From: Halomonas sp. A40-4
Lineage (GTDB): Bacteria; Pseudomonadota; Gammaproteobacteria; Pseudomonadales; Halomonadaceae
Direction of reading: 5' to 3'
DNA: 64,000 nucleotides
Assembly (NCBI RefSeq): GCF_015767635.1
Contig: NZ_CP065230.1
Span: 2,852,001-2,916,000, forward strand
Below, piece by piece: positions 18,673 through 28,053 of this stretch. A program made the translations under genes and the position numbers. Position 1 is the first letter of the stretch. The number at the start of each line of letters is the position of its first letter. The notes under the pieces were generated by a model. The model was not told the DNA's origin, made no database searches, and worked only from the letters and a program-made list of their open reading frames with translations.

Positions 18673-19566
18673 TCATAACCAACGGTCTAACAACGGAGGT
18701 AACGAGAGCAGGCTGGCATCCAGCGACATGGCAACACTAAGCGCCGTAATCGCCAGAATCGATACACCAAAAACGCGCCTGGCCCAGCGAACATCATCGC
18801 TTCCGTGATAGCCCTGCACGGCTTGGTAAAGCCAATAGCTTCCCATCACCAATGCCACGATCAGATAGCCAACGCCGGCATAGCCAGCCAGCGCTAATGC
18901 CAATGACGCGGCAATGAACGCCACAATATAGCCAAGGATGTAGCGGCGAGCCGAGGCAATACCGCGAACGACTGGCAGGACCGGAATTGAAGCGGCGCGA
19001 TAATCATCCATCCGGAAAATAGCGATCGCATAGGAATGCGGCATTTGCCATAGGCAGAAAATCAACAGCAGCGTCAGTGCGCCTGCGTCCAGTTGGTTCG
19101 TCACGGCGCAGTAACCCACCACCGGCGGTATTGCGCCAGATAGGCTCCCCACCAGGGTGCCGAACTCTGAATGCCGCTTCATGTAAAGGCTATATGCCCC
19201 GACATAAATAGCATAGCCAAAGCCGGCAAGCCCGACGGTGAGCGCATTGGTGCCCAACGCCAGTACCGAGAAGCCGGCAATGCCGAGTAGTGTCGCAAAG
19301 CACAGCGCCGAAACAGGGGTAATGCGCCCCTGCACCAGGGCCCGCGTACGCGTACGGCTCATCACCGCATCGATATCGCGATCAATCACGTTATTGAAGG
19401 CACAGCCCGACGCAATGACCAGCGCCAGGCCCACCACCGCGCTCATAAACAGTAGCAAGTCAAAGTCGCCGCGGGCGGCTAAAAAATAGCCGCCCATGAC
19501 CGAAATGGTATTGCCACCAATGATGCCCGGTTTGGTGAGGGCGAAATAATCGCCCACGTTGACCAT
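18673..19566 (-). CDS. cyoE: Protoheme IX farnesyltransferase (heme O synthase)
   Basis: CyoE adds a farnesyl group to heme b, making the heme O needed by the bo3 oxidase encoded beside it. The 297-residue membrane protein has about nine helices and the prenyltransferase motifs [20 protein letters not shown] (the NxxxDxxxD metal site and Arg-rich tail) and [12 protein letters not shown]. The frame is open 16 codons earlier, but this would overlap cyoD by about 43 bases; the ATG at 19566, five bases past the cyoD stop, gives the normal family start. It is the last gene of the cyoABCDE operon. Confidence 0.93.
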   Translation of the reverse strand: MVNVGDYFALTKPGIIGGNTISVMGGYFLAARGDFDLLLFMSAVVGLALVIASGCAFNNVIDRDIDAVMSRTRTRALVQGRITPVSALCFATLLGIAGFSVLALGTNALTVGLAGFGYAIYVGAYSLYMKRHSEFGTLVGSLSGAIPPVVGYCAVTNQLDAGALTLLLIFCLWQMPHSYAIAIFRMDDYRAASIPVLPVVRGIASARRYILGYIVAFIAASLALALAGYAGVGYLIVALVMGSYWLYQAVQGYHGSDDVRWARRVFGVSILAITALSVAMSLDASLLSLPPLLDRWL

Positions 19567-19571
19567 AAACG

Positions 19572-19889
19572 TTATCCCATTTGTAGATTGAGGTGTAGAT
19601 GTTGCATGATCCACAACGATCCTCCAACAACCAGGCCGAGAATAACCAAGGTGAAGACGAAAGACATCAAATTCCAGCCTTCCTCCTGCTTGGTGTCCAT
19701 GTGCATGAACATCACAAGCTGCACCAATATCTGGGCAACTGCAGTGATCACGATCGTCCAGACGGTGGCATTCATGCTCAACGCGCCGCTCATCACCGCC
19801 GCGAACGGGATAATGGTCAGCACGATGGAGAGAATCAGCCCCGTCACATAAGACTTGACGCTGCCGTGTGCAGTGGGTGAGTCCTTCAT
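19572..19889 (-). CDS. cyoD: Cytochrome bo3 ubiquinol oxidase subunit IV
   Basis: A 105-residue protein with three membrane helices, matching CyoD in length and in the sequence around [20 protein letters not shown]. It is the small subunit that helps assemble the oxidase and its CuB site. It lies one base after cyoC and five bases before cyoE in the same operon. Confidence 0.93.
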   Translation of the reverse strand: MKDSPTAHGSVKSYVTGLILSIVLTIIPFAAVMSGALSMNATVWTIVITAVAQILVQLVMFMHMDTKQEEGWNLMSFVFTLVILGLVVGGSLWIMQHLHLNLQMG

Positions 19890-19890
19890 A

Positions 19891-20511
19891 TTACAGAGCC
19901 CCCATCAGGTAGACGAATGAGAATACACAAATCCACACGATATCCAGAAAGTGCCAGAACAAGCTTAGACACAAAATACGCGGACGCGTCATATCGTTCA
20001 GACCCTTGGTACGCAGCTGATAGAGTACCACCAGGATCCAGATCAGCCCGAAGGTTACGTGCAGACCGTGTGTGCCAACCAGTGTAAAGAAGGCAGACAA
20101 GAAGCCGCTGCGATCAGGGCCATAGCCGAGATTTATGAGATGCTGGAACTCATAAATCTCCATGGCGATAAAGGCTGCTCCCAGCACGAAGGTGATCCAA
20201 AGCCATTTCTTGACCTTGTCGACCTTCTCGGCGGTCATTGCCAGCACCGCCATCCCATAGGTAAAACTACTGATCAGCAGTGCAAAGGTACCGGTCAGAA
20301 TCAGTGGTAGATCAAAGATCTCTGAGCCGTCGGGTCCACCGGCCGTGCCCCGAAGGAGCACGGCAAAGGTAGCGAATAGTATTCCGAAGATTACCAAGTC
20401 GCTCATCAGGTAAACCCAGAAACCGAACACCTTGATGCTGCCGGTATCGTGGTGATCATGCGTCTCGGGATGAGCGTGATCGTCGTGGTTAGTTACTGCT
20501 TCGTTCGCCAT
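19891..20511 (-). CDS. cyoC: Cytochrome bo3 ubiquinol oxidase subunit III
   Basis: A 206-residue subunit III with five helices and the family segment [19 protein letters not shown]. The N-terminus is histidine-rich ([14 protein letters not shown]), as in other CyoC proteins. The frame is open upstream inside cyoB, but the ATG at 20511, two bases after the cyoB stop and with GGGG just before, is the expected start. It supports proton-pumping subunit I and is part of the membrane complex of the terminal oxidase. Confidence 0.93.
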   Translation of the reverse strand: MANEAVTNHDDHAHPETHDHHDTGSIKVFGFWVYLMSDLVIFGILFATFAVLLRGTAGGPDGSEIFDLPLILTGTFALLISSFTYGMAVLAMTAEKVDKVKKWLWITFVLGAAFIAMEIYEFQHLINLGYGPDRSGFLSAFFTLVGTHGLHVTFGLIWILVVLYQLRTKGLNDMTRPRILCLSLFWHFLDIVWICVFSFVYLMGAL

Positions 20512-20513
20512 GG

Positions 20514-22553
20514 TTACCCCTGCATCCGGACCTGTAGATGAGACGCTTCTTCGGGATGCTGCTTCAACCACTCCCGATACTCTTCGAGGCGCTGTTTATG
20601 TGCAGTCTCAATACGTTCGACTTCAGCCGCTGGCACGTAGTAATCAATGTCGTCATTGGCAACGCGTGCGATGAAGGCGACAAACATACCGATACCACCG
20701 ACAATCGCCAGCCACCAGATGTGCCATACCAAGGCAAAGCCAAAGATCATCGAGAACAGACTGATCACCGGTCCCGCAATCGTATTCCGCGGCATGTGGA
20801 TGTCCTGATAAGGACCGCTGCTGATCGCATCACGACCTTCCTGTTTCTGGCGCCAGAAGTCATCGATACCGCTGATTTTCGGCAGATGCGCAAAGTTGTA
20901 GAACGGCGCAGGAGAGGACGTTGCCCACTCGAGGGTACGGCCATCCCAAGGGTCACCGCTCATGTCAGCATACTTCATGCTATGGCGGTTCTTGATGCTG
21001 ACCGCCACCATGATCAGCGTCGACAAGATACCCATCAGGATAATGCAGGCACCGATAAAGGCAATGATCATCATCGGCTGCCACTCGGTGGGTCCGTAAG
21101 ACGACATGCGACGCACGGCCCCATCGAAGCTGAGCACGTAGAGTGGCATAAAGGCCATGAGAAAGCCGATCAACCAGCACCAGAAGCTGCGCTTGCCCCA
21201 CTTTTCGTCGAGCTTGAAGCCAAACGCCTTCGGGAACCAGTAGTACAATCCCGCCATCATGCCGAACACCACACCGCCGATGATGACGTTATGGAAGTGG
21301 GCGATAACGAACAGGCTGTTATGCAGCACAAAGTTGGCCGCTGGCACCGACAACATGACGCCGGTCATACCACCGATGGTAAAGACGATGATGAAACCGA
21401 TGAGCCACAGCATGGGCACGGACAGCTCGATGCTGCCGCGGTACATGGTGAACAGCCAGTTGAATACCTTCACGCCCGTGGGGATGGCGATGATCATCGT
21501 CATGATGCCGAAGAAGGCATTGACGTTGGCCCCCGCCCCCATAGTGAAGAAGTGGTGCAGCCACACGACAAACGACAGAATCGTAATCGCGACGGTGGCC
21601 CATACCATGGTGTGGTAGCCGAACAGCCGTTTGCGGGCGTACGTCGCCACGACTTCAGAGAACACCCCGAAGGCCGGCAGAATCAGGATGTATACCTCAG
21701 GATGGCCCCAGGCCCAGATGAGGTTGACGTACATCATCACGTTGCCGCCAAGATCGTTGGTGAAGAAGTTCATCCCCAGGTAGCGATCAAGGGTCAGCAG
21801 CGCGATCGTCGCGGTCAGAATCGGGAAGGACGCGATGATCAGCACGTTGGCGCACAGCGACGTCCAGGTGAAAATAGGCATGCGGAACATTTTCATGCCC
21901 GGCGCACGCATTTTCAGGATCGTCACGAAGAAGTTGATCCCCGTCAAGGTGGTACCCACCCCGGATATCTGCAACGCCCATATCCAGTAGTCGACCCCGA
22001 CCCCGGGACTGTACTCAATCCCCGAGAGAGGCGCATAGGCCAACCAGCCGGTGGTACCAAACTGGCCGATAAACAGAGATAGGTTGACGATCATCGCACC
22101 GGATACAAACAACCAGAAGCTGAGGTTGTTCAGGAACGGATAGGCGACGTCGCGCGCACCGATCTGCAGCGGCACGATCAGGTTCATCAAACCGATGACC
22201 ATGGGCATGGCCACGAAGAAGATCATGATCACGCCATGGGTCGTGAACAGCTGGTCGTAGTGCTCCGGCGGCAGGAAGCCTTCTGCCCCGCCAGAGGCAA
22301 TCGCCAACTGGGCACGCATCATCAGCGCTTCACCAATACCGCGGATCAGCATCACCAGTGCCACGATGAAATACATGATCCCGATCTTTTTATGATCGAC
22401 CGAGGTTACCCACTCACTCCACAGGTAGCCCCACTTGCGGAAGTAGGTAACACCCCCTAACACTACCGCTCCGCCCAAGGCGGTCATGACCATGAGCGTT
22501 ACCATGATGGGATCGTAAAAGGGGATCGAGTCTAAACCGAGTTTTCCAAACAT
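20514..22553 (-). CDS. cyoB: Cytochrome bo3 ubiquinol oxidase subunit I
   Basis: The 679-residue catalytic subunit that reduces oxygen with electrons from ubiquinol and pumps protons. The heme-copper motifs are all visible: [18 protein letters not shown] (CuB histidine and cross-linked tyrosine), [10 protein letters not shown] (two CuB histidines) and HFHNVIIGG (the heme ligands). Fifteen or so helices are predicted, as in E. coli CyoB (663 residues). The C-terminal tail after residue 640 is charged. The operon order cyoA-B-C-D-E is the classic one, all reading leftward. A very long opposite-strand open frame here is a shadow. Confidence 0.97.
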   Translation of the reverse strand: MFGKLGLDSIPFYDPIMVTLMVMTALGGAVVLGGVTYFRKWGYLWSEWVTSVDHKKIGIMYFIVALVMLIRGIGEALMMRAQLAIASGGAEGFLPPEHYDQLFTTHGVIMIFFVAMPMVIGLMNLIVPLQIGARDVAYPFLNNLSFWLFVSGAMIVNLSLFIGQFGTTGWLAYAPLSGIEYSPGVGVDYWIWALQISGVGTTLTGINFFVTILKMRAPGMKMFRMPIFTWTSLCANVLIIASFPILTATIALLTLDRYLGMNFFTNDLGGNVMMYVNLIWAWGHPEVYILILPAFGVFSEVVATYARKRLFGYHTMVWATVAITILSFVVWLHHFFTMGAGANVNAFFGIMTMIIAIPTGVKVFNWLFTMYRGSIELSVPMLWLIGFIIVFTIGGMTGVMLSVPAANFVLHNSLFVIAHFHNVIIGGVVFGMMAGLYYWFPKAFGFKLDEKWGKRSFWCWLIGFLMAFMPLYVLSFDGAVRRMSSYGPTEWQPMMIIAFIGACIILMGILSTLIMVAVSIKNRHSMKYADMSGDPWDGRTLEWATSSPAPFYNFAHLPKISGIDDFWRQKQEGRDAISSGPYQDIHMPRNTIAGPVISLFSMIFGFALVWHIWWLAIVGGIGMFVAFIARVANDDIDYYVPAAEVERIETAHKQRLEEYREWLKQHPEEASHLQVRMQG

Positions 22554-22556
22554 AGT

Positions 22557-23513
22557 TTACTCCGCTGCCTCCGCGTTCATCGCCATATCGCCGTCCTGCT
22601 CTTGATGATCGCTACTGGCATTTTTGTATCCGGTCTCATCAGGCAACACCTCAACAGGCTCACCGCTGTGGTAAACGTTCAGGATGTCGTCATAGAGGGT
22701 TGGCGATACTTCAGAGAAGTACTCGACCGGATGATTACGGCTTGGCTTCAACAGCTCGTTATAGCCATCGTCGAAGCTTATCGATTGGGAGGACGCTTTG
22801 ACTTCTGCCACCCACTCATCGAAGCCTTCTTCCGATGTCGCATGCGCGTCAAAGGTCATGCCCGAGAAGCCCGAACCACTGTAGTTGGTAGAACGACCTG
22901 GGTAAGTGCCTTCCTCGTCTGCAATCAGATGGACGTCGTTATCCATACCCGCCATGGCATAGATCTGGCTGCCAAGCTCAGGAATGAAGAACGAATTCAT
23001 CACTGACGCGGAGCTGACCCGGAAACGTACGGGCGTATCCGTGGGGAACGCCACCTCGTTGACCGTGGCAATGCCTTGCTCGGGATAGATGAACAGCCAC
23101 TTCCAATCCATGGACACAGCCTGGATTTCAAGCGTTTCTTCGCCTTCCTCAGCAATGGACTTGTGCGGGTCCAGGCTGTGCGAGGTGTACCAGGTCAGCC
23201 CCGCTAGGAAGAGAACAATAACGCATGGAATCAGCCACACCACCACTTCAACCCAGGTGTTGTGAGCCCAGTCAGGCGTGTAGGCGGCCTTGTGGTTACT
23301 GCGACGATAGCGCCATGCGAAGAACAGCGTCATCCCGATAACGGGAAGCACGACGATCTGCATAATGCCAAAGGCTGTCAGAATCAGGGTGCGTTGCTCT
23401 TCGCCGATCTGACCCTTAGGATCCATCAGCGCCGAGCTACAACCACCCAGCAATAAAAATAAAGAAAGCAACAGTAGAATACCTGCCGCTTTGGCGTAGA
23501 GGTTTTTTCTCAT
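22557..23513 (-). CDS. cyoA: Cytochrome bo3 ubiquinol oxidase subunit II
   Basis: A 318-residue lipoprotein subunit II. A signal sequence with lipobox LLGGC puts the acylated cysteine at position 25, and two membrane helices follow (about residues 45-70 and 87-110). The periplasmic cupredoxin domain (SMDWKWLFIYPEQGIATVNE...) lacks the CuA cysteines of cytochrome c oxidases, as expected for a quinol oxidase. It is the first gene of the operon, preceded by a 308-base non-coding stretch that should hold the promoter. Confidence 0.95.
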   Translation of the reverse strand: MRKNLYAKAAGILLLLSLFLLLGGCSSALMDPKGQIGEEQRTLILTAFGIMQIVVLPVIGMTLFFAWRYRRSNHKAAYTPDWAHNTWVEVVVWLIPCVIVLFLAGLTWYTSHSLDPHKSIAEEGEETLEIQAVSMDWKWLFIYPEQGIATVNEVAFPTDTPVRFRVSSASVMNSFFIPELGSQIYAMAGMDNDVHLIADEEGTYPGRSTNYSGSGFSGMTFDAHATSEEGFDEWVAEVKASSQSISFDDGYNELLKPSRNHPVEYFSEVSPTLYDDILNVYHSGEPVEVLPDETGYKNASSDHQEQDGDMAMNAEAAE

Positions 23514-23821
23514 GTTACGACCTCGTCAGGGCTGGGAGGCAAACATTGTAAACAAGCTGCCATTCTGGATAGCGAGCTAACAAAATCTCTTGAGCAAACG
23601 CAGTCGATAAGCAGGTGCTTAACGTCGACGTCTGATCGCGAGAGAGGATCGTTCGGCAGGCTAACACCGAACACAGTTACCGCAGACGAAGGCTATTCTC
23701 GCATCAATGACGCAGAAGAGAAGAGACGATTTGCCGCAGGTAAACGCCGCGGATTCTGCCACGATTGGTCCACGGCTTAAAGGTAACTTGGCAAATTTAA
23801 TCCAAAAAACGACGCTAGAGG
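23514..23821. other. Non-coding region before the cyo operon
   Basis: No gene is supported here. On the minus strand TACAAT at about 23547-23552 could be the -10 of the cyo promoter, but no good -35 is seen. The remainder is featureless apart from a GAGAGAGGATCG segment. It separates cyoA from deoR, both reading leftward. Confidence 0.4.
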
Positions 23822-24589
23822 CTATGGCGCAGTGATCGTCGGGTGAGCGCTGTGCGCATCGCGCAGCAAGGCCGGGGCGCCCTCCTCGTCGGTGACAATG
23901 ACGTCAAACTCACTCACTGACGCAAAGTACGCCGGTCGTACCACACCGAATTTACTGGCATCTACGACCAATAGACGCCGCATGGCCGACGCCATCGCCG
24001 CCTGCTTGGGCAGCACCTCATGGAAATGGAAGCAACTCACTCCACGCTGCATATCGACACCCGCCGCCGAAATAAATGCCTTGTTAATACCCAGCCGCTC
24101 GATGGACTCGGCCATGGTGTCACTGGCAAAAGACTGCGACGCCGGATAAAACAAGCCACCCAGCAACACCAGTCGCACGTTCGGCAAGGGGGCCACAGCA
24201 TTCGCGATGTTGAGGGCATAGGTAATCACCGTCAGATCCTGATAACCACTCAGCTGATTCATTAGCGGCATCAATGTCGAGCCACAGTCAACAAACAGCG
24301 TATCGCCGTCCTCTATGAACCCCTGGGCACGCTGGCAGAGGCGATTTTTCGCCTGGTAGTGGCTGGCCTGCTGCTCGGTCAGGTCGTATACCGGGGTGAC
24401 ACCAGGCGTATGCGCCATGACCAATCGGCCACCGAGCAGGCTAATCACCTGCGGATAGGCGTTAACATCCCGCCGGATGGTCATTTCGGACACACCACAC
24501 AGTTCGGCCGCATCGCGTAAATGCAGCGTCCCACCGCTAGCGAGTGCCTCCTGCAACGTTGCCAAGCGCAACGCGCTTCGGTCTTTCAT
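23822..24589 (-). CDS. deoR: DeoR-family repressor of the deo locus
   Basis: A 255-residue regulator with the DeoR winged-helix domain at the N-terminus (residues 1-60, LRDAAELCGVSEMTIRRDVN) and the DeoRC sugar-phosphate isomerase-like sensor domain behind it (FVDCGSTLMPLMNQL, VLLGGLFYPASQSF, FISAAGVD). In E. coli DeoR responds to deoxyribose-5-phosphate. The gene diverges from tsx-nupC-deoCABD-cdd, and two sites resembling the E. coli DeoR operator lie over the tsx promoter, so the assignment is strong. A gap of 413 bases divides the divergent genes. Confidence 0.88.
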   Translation of the reverse strand: MKDRSALRLATLQEALASGGTLHLRDAAELCGVSEMTIRRDVNAYPQVISLLGGRLVMAHTPGVTPVYDLTEQQASHYQAKNRLCQRAQGFIEDGDTLFVDCGSTLMPLMNQLSGYQDLTVITYALNIANAVAPLPNVRLVLLGGLFYPASQSFASDTMAESIERLGINKAFISAAGVDMQRGVSCFHFHEVLPKQAAMASAMRRLLVVDASKFGVVRPAYFASVSEFDVIVTDEEGAPALLRDAHSAHPTITAP

Positions 24590-24792
24590 TGACAGCTTCT
24601 CCTGGTAACGGCCTGTTGTCGTTGAATGGGCCTGGGTTATCGCGGAGGTTACCTCTTGTGAGGGCTTGAGAGCGCTTGCGGGATAGCTTTCTCCACTTGC
24701 TGATGGCCTTTCCCATTGACGGGTGGCTCTCCCCCTTTAGCTGAGGTTTCTCCTCCCCATGCTGAGCGAGCGGCCAGAGAATTACCATTAAA

Positions 24793-24806
24793 TCAACGGC
24801 CGTTGA
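24793..24806. promoter_or_regulatory. 14-bp palindrome in the deoR-tsx region
   Basis: TCAACGGCCGTTGA is a perfect palindrome. It does not resemble the DeoR operator and could bind a second regulator, for example a LacI-like CytR counterpart, on the activator side of the promoter. This is inference. Confidence 0.4.
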
Positions 24807-24866
24807 AACTTTATGTCAGCCGTTTTTCATTTAACAGCGGATCACGTGATAAAAATTGCAAATCCG

Positions 24867-24882
24867 CGTTAGAAAAATAACA
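24867..24882. promoter_or_regulatory. DeoR operator-like site 1, over the -35
   Basis: CGTTAGAAAAATAACA matches the E. coli DeoR operator TGTTAGAATTCTAACA at 12 of 16 positions. It covers the position of the -35 for the TATAAT promoter at 24891 and is 21 bp (two helical turns) from site 2. Confidence 0.65.
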
Positions 24883-24887
24883 CTAAA

Positions 24888-24903
24888 TGTTATAATTTTA
24901 ACA
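24888..24903. promoter_or_regulatory. DeoR operator-like site 2, containing the -10
   Basis: TGTTATAATTTTAACA matches the E. coli DeoR operator at 14 of 16 positions and is nearly palindromic. It contains a perfect TATAAT -10 at 24891-24896, so repressor binding would block RNA polymerase directly. Transcription toward tsx should start near 24903. Confidence 0.8.
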
Positions 24904-25002
24904 TTACAACTCAAGAAACCCGCTGATTCGGGTCAACGCCAGCCCTCACGTCCGTCGTCGAGGCGGATCAAAACTGCAACTAACAAACCGGTTGAGGCTA
25001 CC

Positions 25003-25842
25003 ATGACTGCTCGTACTCGTTTTACTACTGCTATTCCATCACGCGCATCGCTAACAGCGCTTGGCGCTGGCCTACTAATCGCTGGTACCGCCAGCACCGC
25101 TAACGCGGACGCCTTTGATCCCATCTGGTCGTTCGCCAATGTGTCGGTCAATTATCTTGACTGGTCTGACGGCACCGAAGACCGCACCGCGAGCAATGCC
25201 GCCAAGAGCGATTTCATGTTCCTGGAGATCGAGGGCGGGCTGGGTTACGAATGGGGTGAGTTTTACGGCTTTTTTGATTTTGAGAACCCCACCAACGACC
25301 AGTTCGACGAAGCCAGCGGCGGCACCGATAACTTCCGCACGGCGGGCAAGCTGACCTCACACATTTACCTGGGCGACAGCCCGATGTCGATTTATGCCCA
25401 CCTCTACGACTTCCGTGATTACGGTTTCAACAGCCGCGAGCAAGACCAGATCCTGGGCCTGGGCTATCTCGCCAACTTTGATAACGGCGTCTGGTTCAAG
25501 CCGTTTCTGGGCGCCGCCCGGGTACAAAGTAATAACTATACCGGCTCGAACGGCTTCATGTCCGGCTGGGTCGCGGGCTACGACTTCAATGCCTTTGGCC
25601 AGAAGTTTGGTGTCACCAACTGGCACGAGCAGACCTTTGGCCGGGACGACGAATACCTGGAACAGAACTACGTCGGTGGCAAGGCTGACAGCGTGGGCAC
25701 CAATGGCGCGGTAAGCTTGTGGTGGCATCCTTCCGAGTTGATCACGACCGGCATCCAGTACCGCTATTCTGATGAAAAACTAGGCACGCCTAACAATTAT
25801 CAGAACGCGATGATTTACACTGTGAAGCTCAACCTGCTGTAA
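25003..25842 (+). CDS. tsx: Nucleoside-specific outer-membrane channel, Tsx/OmpK type
   Basis: A 279-residue beta-barrel protein for nucleoside entry across the outer membrane. A signal peptide is seen (hydrophobic stretch LTALGAGLLIAGTASTANA, cleavage near residue 34), followed by alternating aromatic strands such as FANVSVNYLDWSDG, YEWGEFYGFFDFENP and WVAGYDFNAFGQKFGVTNWH and a final strand ending in VKLNLL. The last residues are typical of outer-membrane barrels. The frame is open earlier but the ATG at 25003 gives the signal peptide directly. It is first in the nucleoside uptake and catabolism operon under DeoR. Confidence 0.85.
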   Translation: MTARTRFTTAIPSRASLTALGAGLLIAGTASTANADAFDPIWSFANVSVNYLDWSDGTEDRTASNAAKSDFMFLEIEGGLGYEWGEFYGFFDFENPTNDQFDEASGGTDNFRTAGKLTSHIYLGDSPMSIYAHLYDFRDYGFNSREQDQILGLGYLANFDNGVWFKPFLGAARVQSNNYTGSNGFMSGWVAGYDFNAFGQKFGVTNWHEQTFGRDDEYLEQNYVGGKADSVGTNGAVSLWWHPSELITTGIQYRYSDEKLGTPNNYQNAMIYTVKLNLL

Positions 25843-25875
25843 CACGCACTTGGCCCACGCGAAGGATCTTTTTTT

Positions 25876-27159
25876 ATGACACTCCTGATGAGCTTGGTCG
25901 GCATGGTCACCCTGGTGACCATCGCCCTGATCTTTTCTTATGATCGCAAGTCAATTCGCTTACGTACGGTGTTGGGTGCCTTCGGCATTCAAGCGGGCAT
26001 TGGCGCTTTCGTCCTTTATGTGCCCTTTGGTCAGAGCGTCTTGCAGACGATCTCGGCTGGCGTTAGCCAGATTCTGGTGTATGCCGATGACGGCATCAGC
26101 TTTCTGTTCGGCGGCTTGGCAGATACTGACGAGGTCGGCTTCGTATTCGCCATTAAAGTGCTGCCGGTGATTATCTTTTTCTCCTCGCTGATTGCAGTGC
26201 TGTACTACATCGGGATCATGCAGTGGGTTATCCGTATTCTGGGTGGCGCCCTGCAGAAAGCGCTGGGCACTTCGCGTACCGAGTCGCTTTCCGCCACGGC
26301 CAACATCTTCGTCGGCCAGACCGAAGCGCCGCTCGTGGTACGTCCGTTTATTGCCCGGATGACACCTTCTCAGCTGTTTGCCGTGATGTGTGGCGGCTTG
26401 GCGTCGGTGGCGGGCTCCGTACTGGCGGGCTACGCCGCGCTGGGCATTCCCATGGAATATCTGGTGGCTGCCTCTTTCATGGCAGCTCCCGGCGGCTTGC
26501 TGTTTGCTAAACTGATCATGCCCGAAACGCAGGAAATACAGGATAGAGACAGTGTTTCCAAGGTTGAGGAAGAATTAAAGGAGCAGGAAGACAAGCCCAG
26601 CAACGTACTGGACGCAGCGGCGTCTGGCGCGACATCCGGTTTGATGCTGGCTGCCAATGTAGGGGCCATGCTGCTTGCCTTCATCGCGCTTATCGCCTTG
26701 ATCAACGGCATTCTCGGCGGTGTTGGCGGCTGGTTCGGCTTTGAATCGTTGAGCCTTGAGTGGATTCTGGGCTGGCTGTTTGCCCCGCTGGCCTTTTTAC
26801 TGGGTGTCCCCTGGGAAGAAGCAACACTGGCCGGCTCATTCATTGGCCAAAAACTGGTCGTTAATGAGTTTGTCGCCTATATCAACCTTGCACCCTATAT
26901 TGAAGGCGAGCAGATGGTCGCAGCCACTGGCCAAGCGATGACCGCGCACACCATGGCGATTCTTTCCTTTGCCTTGTGCGGCTTTGCAAATTTATCCTCT
27001 ATTGCGATTTTGCTCGGCGGCCTGGGTAGCATTGCCCCCTCGCGGCGCAAGGAAATCGCCCGCTTTGGCGTCAAGGCGGTATTGGCAGGCACCTTGTCTA
27101 ACCTGATGTCGGCCTCTATTGCAGGCTTCTTTATCGCCCTGAGCAGCGTAGCTTCTTAA
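25876..27159 (+). CDS. nupC: NupC-type concentrative nucleoside transporter
   Basis: A 427-residue inner-membrane symporter of the CNT family that imports pyrimidine and purine nucleosides with protons or sodium. Family motifs include [20 protein letters not shown] (the G-Q-T-E-A-P signature of the first re-entrant hairpin) and [13 protein letters not shown], with [13 protein letters not shown] and [14 protein letters not shown] later. About eight to ten helices are predicted. Its position between tsx and the deo genes fits uptake of the nucleosides that the downstream enzymes degrade. A strong terminator follows. Confidence 0.95.
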   Translation: MTLLMSLVGMVTLVTIALIFSYDRKSIRLRTVLGAFGIQAGIGAFVLYVPFGQSVLQTISAGVSQILVYADDGISFLFGGLADTDEVGFVFAIKVLPVIIFFSSLIAVLYYIGIMQWVIRILGGALQKALGTSRTESLSATANIFVGQTEAPLVVRPFIARMTPSQLFAVMCGGLASVAGSVLAGYAALGIPMEYLVAASFMAAPGGLLFAKLIMPETQEIQDRDSVSKVEEELKEQEDKPSNVLDAAASGATSGLMLAANVGAMLLAFIALIALINGILGGVGGWFGFESLSLEWILGWLFAPLAFLLGVPWEEATLAGSFIGQKLVVNEFVAYINLAPYIEGEQMVAATGQAMTAHTMAILSFALCGFANLSSIAILLGGLGSIAPSRRKEIARFGVKAVLAGTLSNLMSASIAGFFIALSSVAS

Positions 27160-27180
27160 CGTAACCGTCAACGATTACGC

Positions 27181-27217
27181 GGGCGCTGCTGTCATATACA
27201 GTAGTGCCCGTTTTTTT
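27181..27217 (+). terminator. Intrinsic terminator between nupC and deoC
   Basis: GGGCGCTGCTGT and ACAGTAGTGCCC form a 12-pair stem around CATAT, followed by G and seven T residues. It lies 22 bases after nupC and would stop most transcription before deoC, unless read-through or a second promoter serves the catabolic genes. Confidence 0.9.
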
Positions 27218-27254
27218 CAGTCGTTCTTAAATCCTAATACTGTGCGAGATGTCC

Positions 27255-28052
27255 ATGACCGCTTCGATTAACATCACCCTTGCTGCGCGCCAGGCGCTTT
27301 CACTGATGGACTTGACCAGTCTCAACGATACCGACACCGATGCGTCCACCGAATCGCTGTGCAAAAAGGCAAAAACCCCCTTTGGCTACCCGGCGGCGGT
27401 ATGCGTCTACCCCCAGTTCGTCGTGACCGCACGTCGCGCCCTCACCGCCCACGAGCTCAACGGTGACGTCAAAATTGCCACGGTCACCAACTTTCCCCAC
27501 GGCGGTGACGACATCATGGGCGCCGCCCGCGAGACCCGTGAAGCCGTCGCCTCCGGGGCAGATGAAGTCGATGTCGTTTTCCCCTACCGCGCCCTCATGG
27601 CGGGCGACGAAGAGACCGGCCGCGAGCTGGTGGAAATGTGCCATGCGGCCTGCGGTGGCCAGGCGCTGTTGAAAGTCATCATTGAGGTCGGCGAGCTTAA
27701 AGAGCCTGCGCTTATCAAGCGGGCAAGCGAGCTGGCCATTGAAGGCGGCGCCGACTTTATCAAGACCTCAACCGGCAAGGTGGCGGTCAACGCAACGCTG
27801 GAATCCGCCGAGATCATGCTCCAGGCGATCAAAGCCAGCGGCAAGGATGTCGGGTTCAAGGCGGCAGGTGGCGTCAAGACAGCCGAAGAGGCCGCCGAAT
27901 ATCTGACTCTCGCCGCCAACATCATGGGGGACCAGTGGATCTCGCCACGCCACTTCCGGTTTGGTGCGTCCAGCCTGCTGGGGGACTTGCTCAATACCCT
28001 GAGTGGCAACCCGCAGACCGCGTCGCTCTCGCGTAATGACGGAGGCTACTAA
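27255..28052 (+). CDS. deoC: Deoxyribose-phosphate aldolase
   Basis: DeoC splits 2-deoxyribose-5-phosphate into glyceraldehyde-3-phosphate and acetaldehyde. The 265-residue protein has the Schiff-base lysine in DFIKTSTGK (Lys170 from this start), the TIM-barrel steps [17 protein letters not shown] and EVDVVFPYR, and [10 protein letters not shown] near the end. An ATG two codons earlier exists, but the GAG ribosome-site sequence fits the ATG at 27255. It is the first catabolic gene after the nupC terminator and is followed within two bases by deoA. Confidence 0.95.
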   Translation: MTASINITLAARQALSLMDLTSLNDTDTDASTESLCKKAKTPFGYPAAVCVYPQFVVTARRALTAHELNGDVKIATVTNFPHGGDDIMGAARETREAVASGADEVDVVFPYRALMAGDEETGRELVEMCHAACGGQALLKVIIEVGELKEPALIKRASELAIEGGADFIKTSTGKVAVNATLESAEIMLQAIKASGKDVGFKAAGGVKTAEEAAEYLTLAANIMGDQWISPRHFRFGASSLLGDLLNTLSGNPQTASLSRNDGGY

Positions 28053-28053
28053 C

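Larger units (their letters stand above)
24590..25002. other. deoR-tsx intergenic regulatory region
   Basis: This 413-base region contains no supported gene. It holds the two DeoR-like operators, a 14-bp palindrome, the tsx promoter and about 100 bases of tsx leader. The left part (24660-24770) is unusually rich in pyrimidine blocks such as CTTTCTCC and TCTCCCCC. Confidence 0.6.

Noticed and set aside
20538..22082. 514-codon open frame opposite cyoB
   Set aside because: A His/Asp/Arg-rich translation typical of antisense reading through membrane helices; cyoB is certain.
24537..24788. 83-codon minus-strand frame overlapping deoR start
   Set aside because: Overlaps the true deoR start, lacks a ribosome site and resembles no protein.
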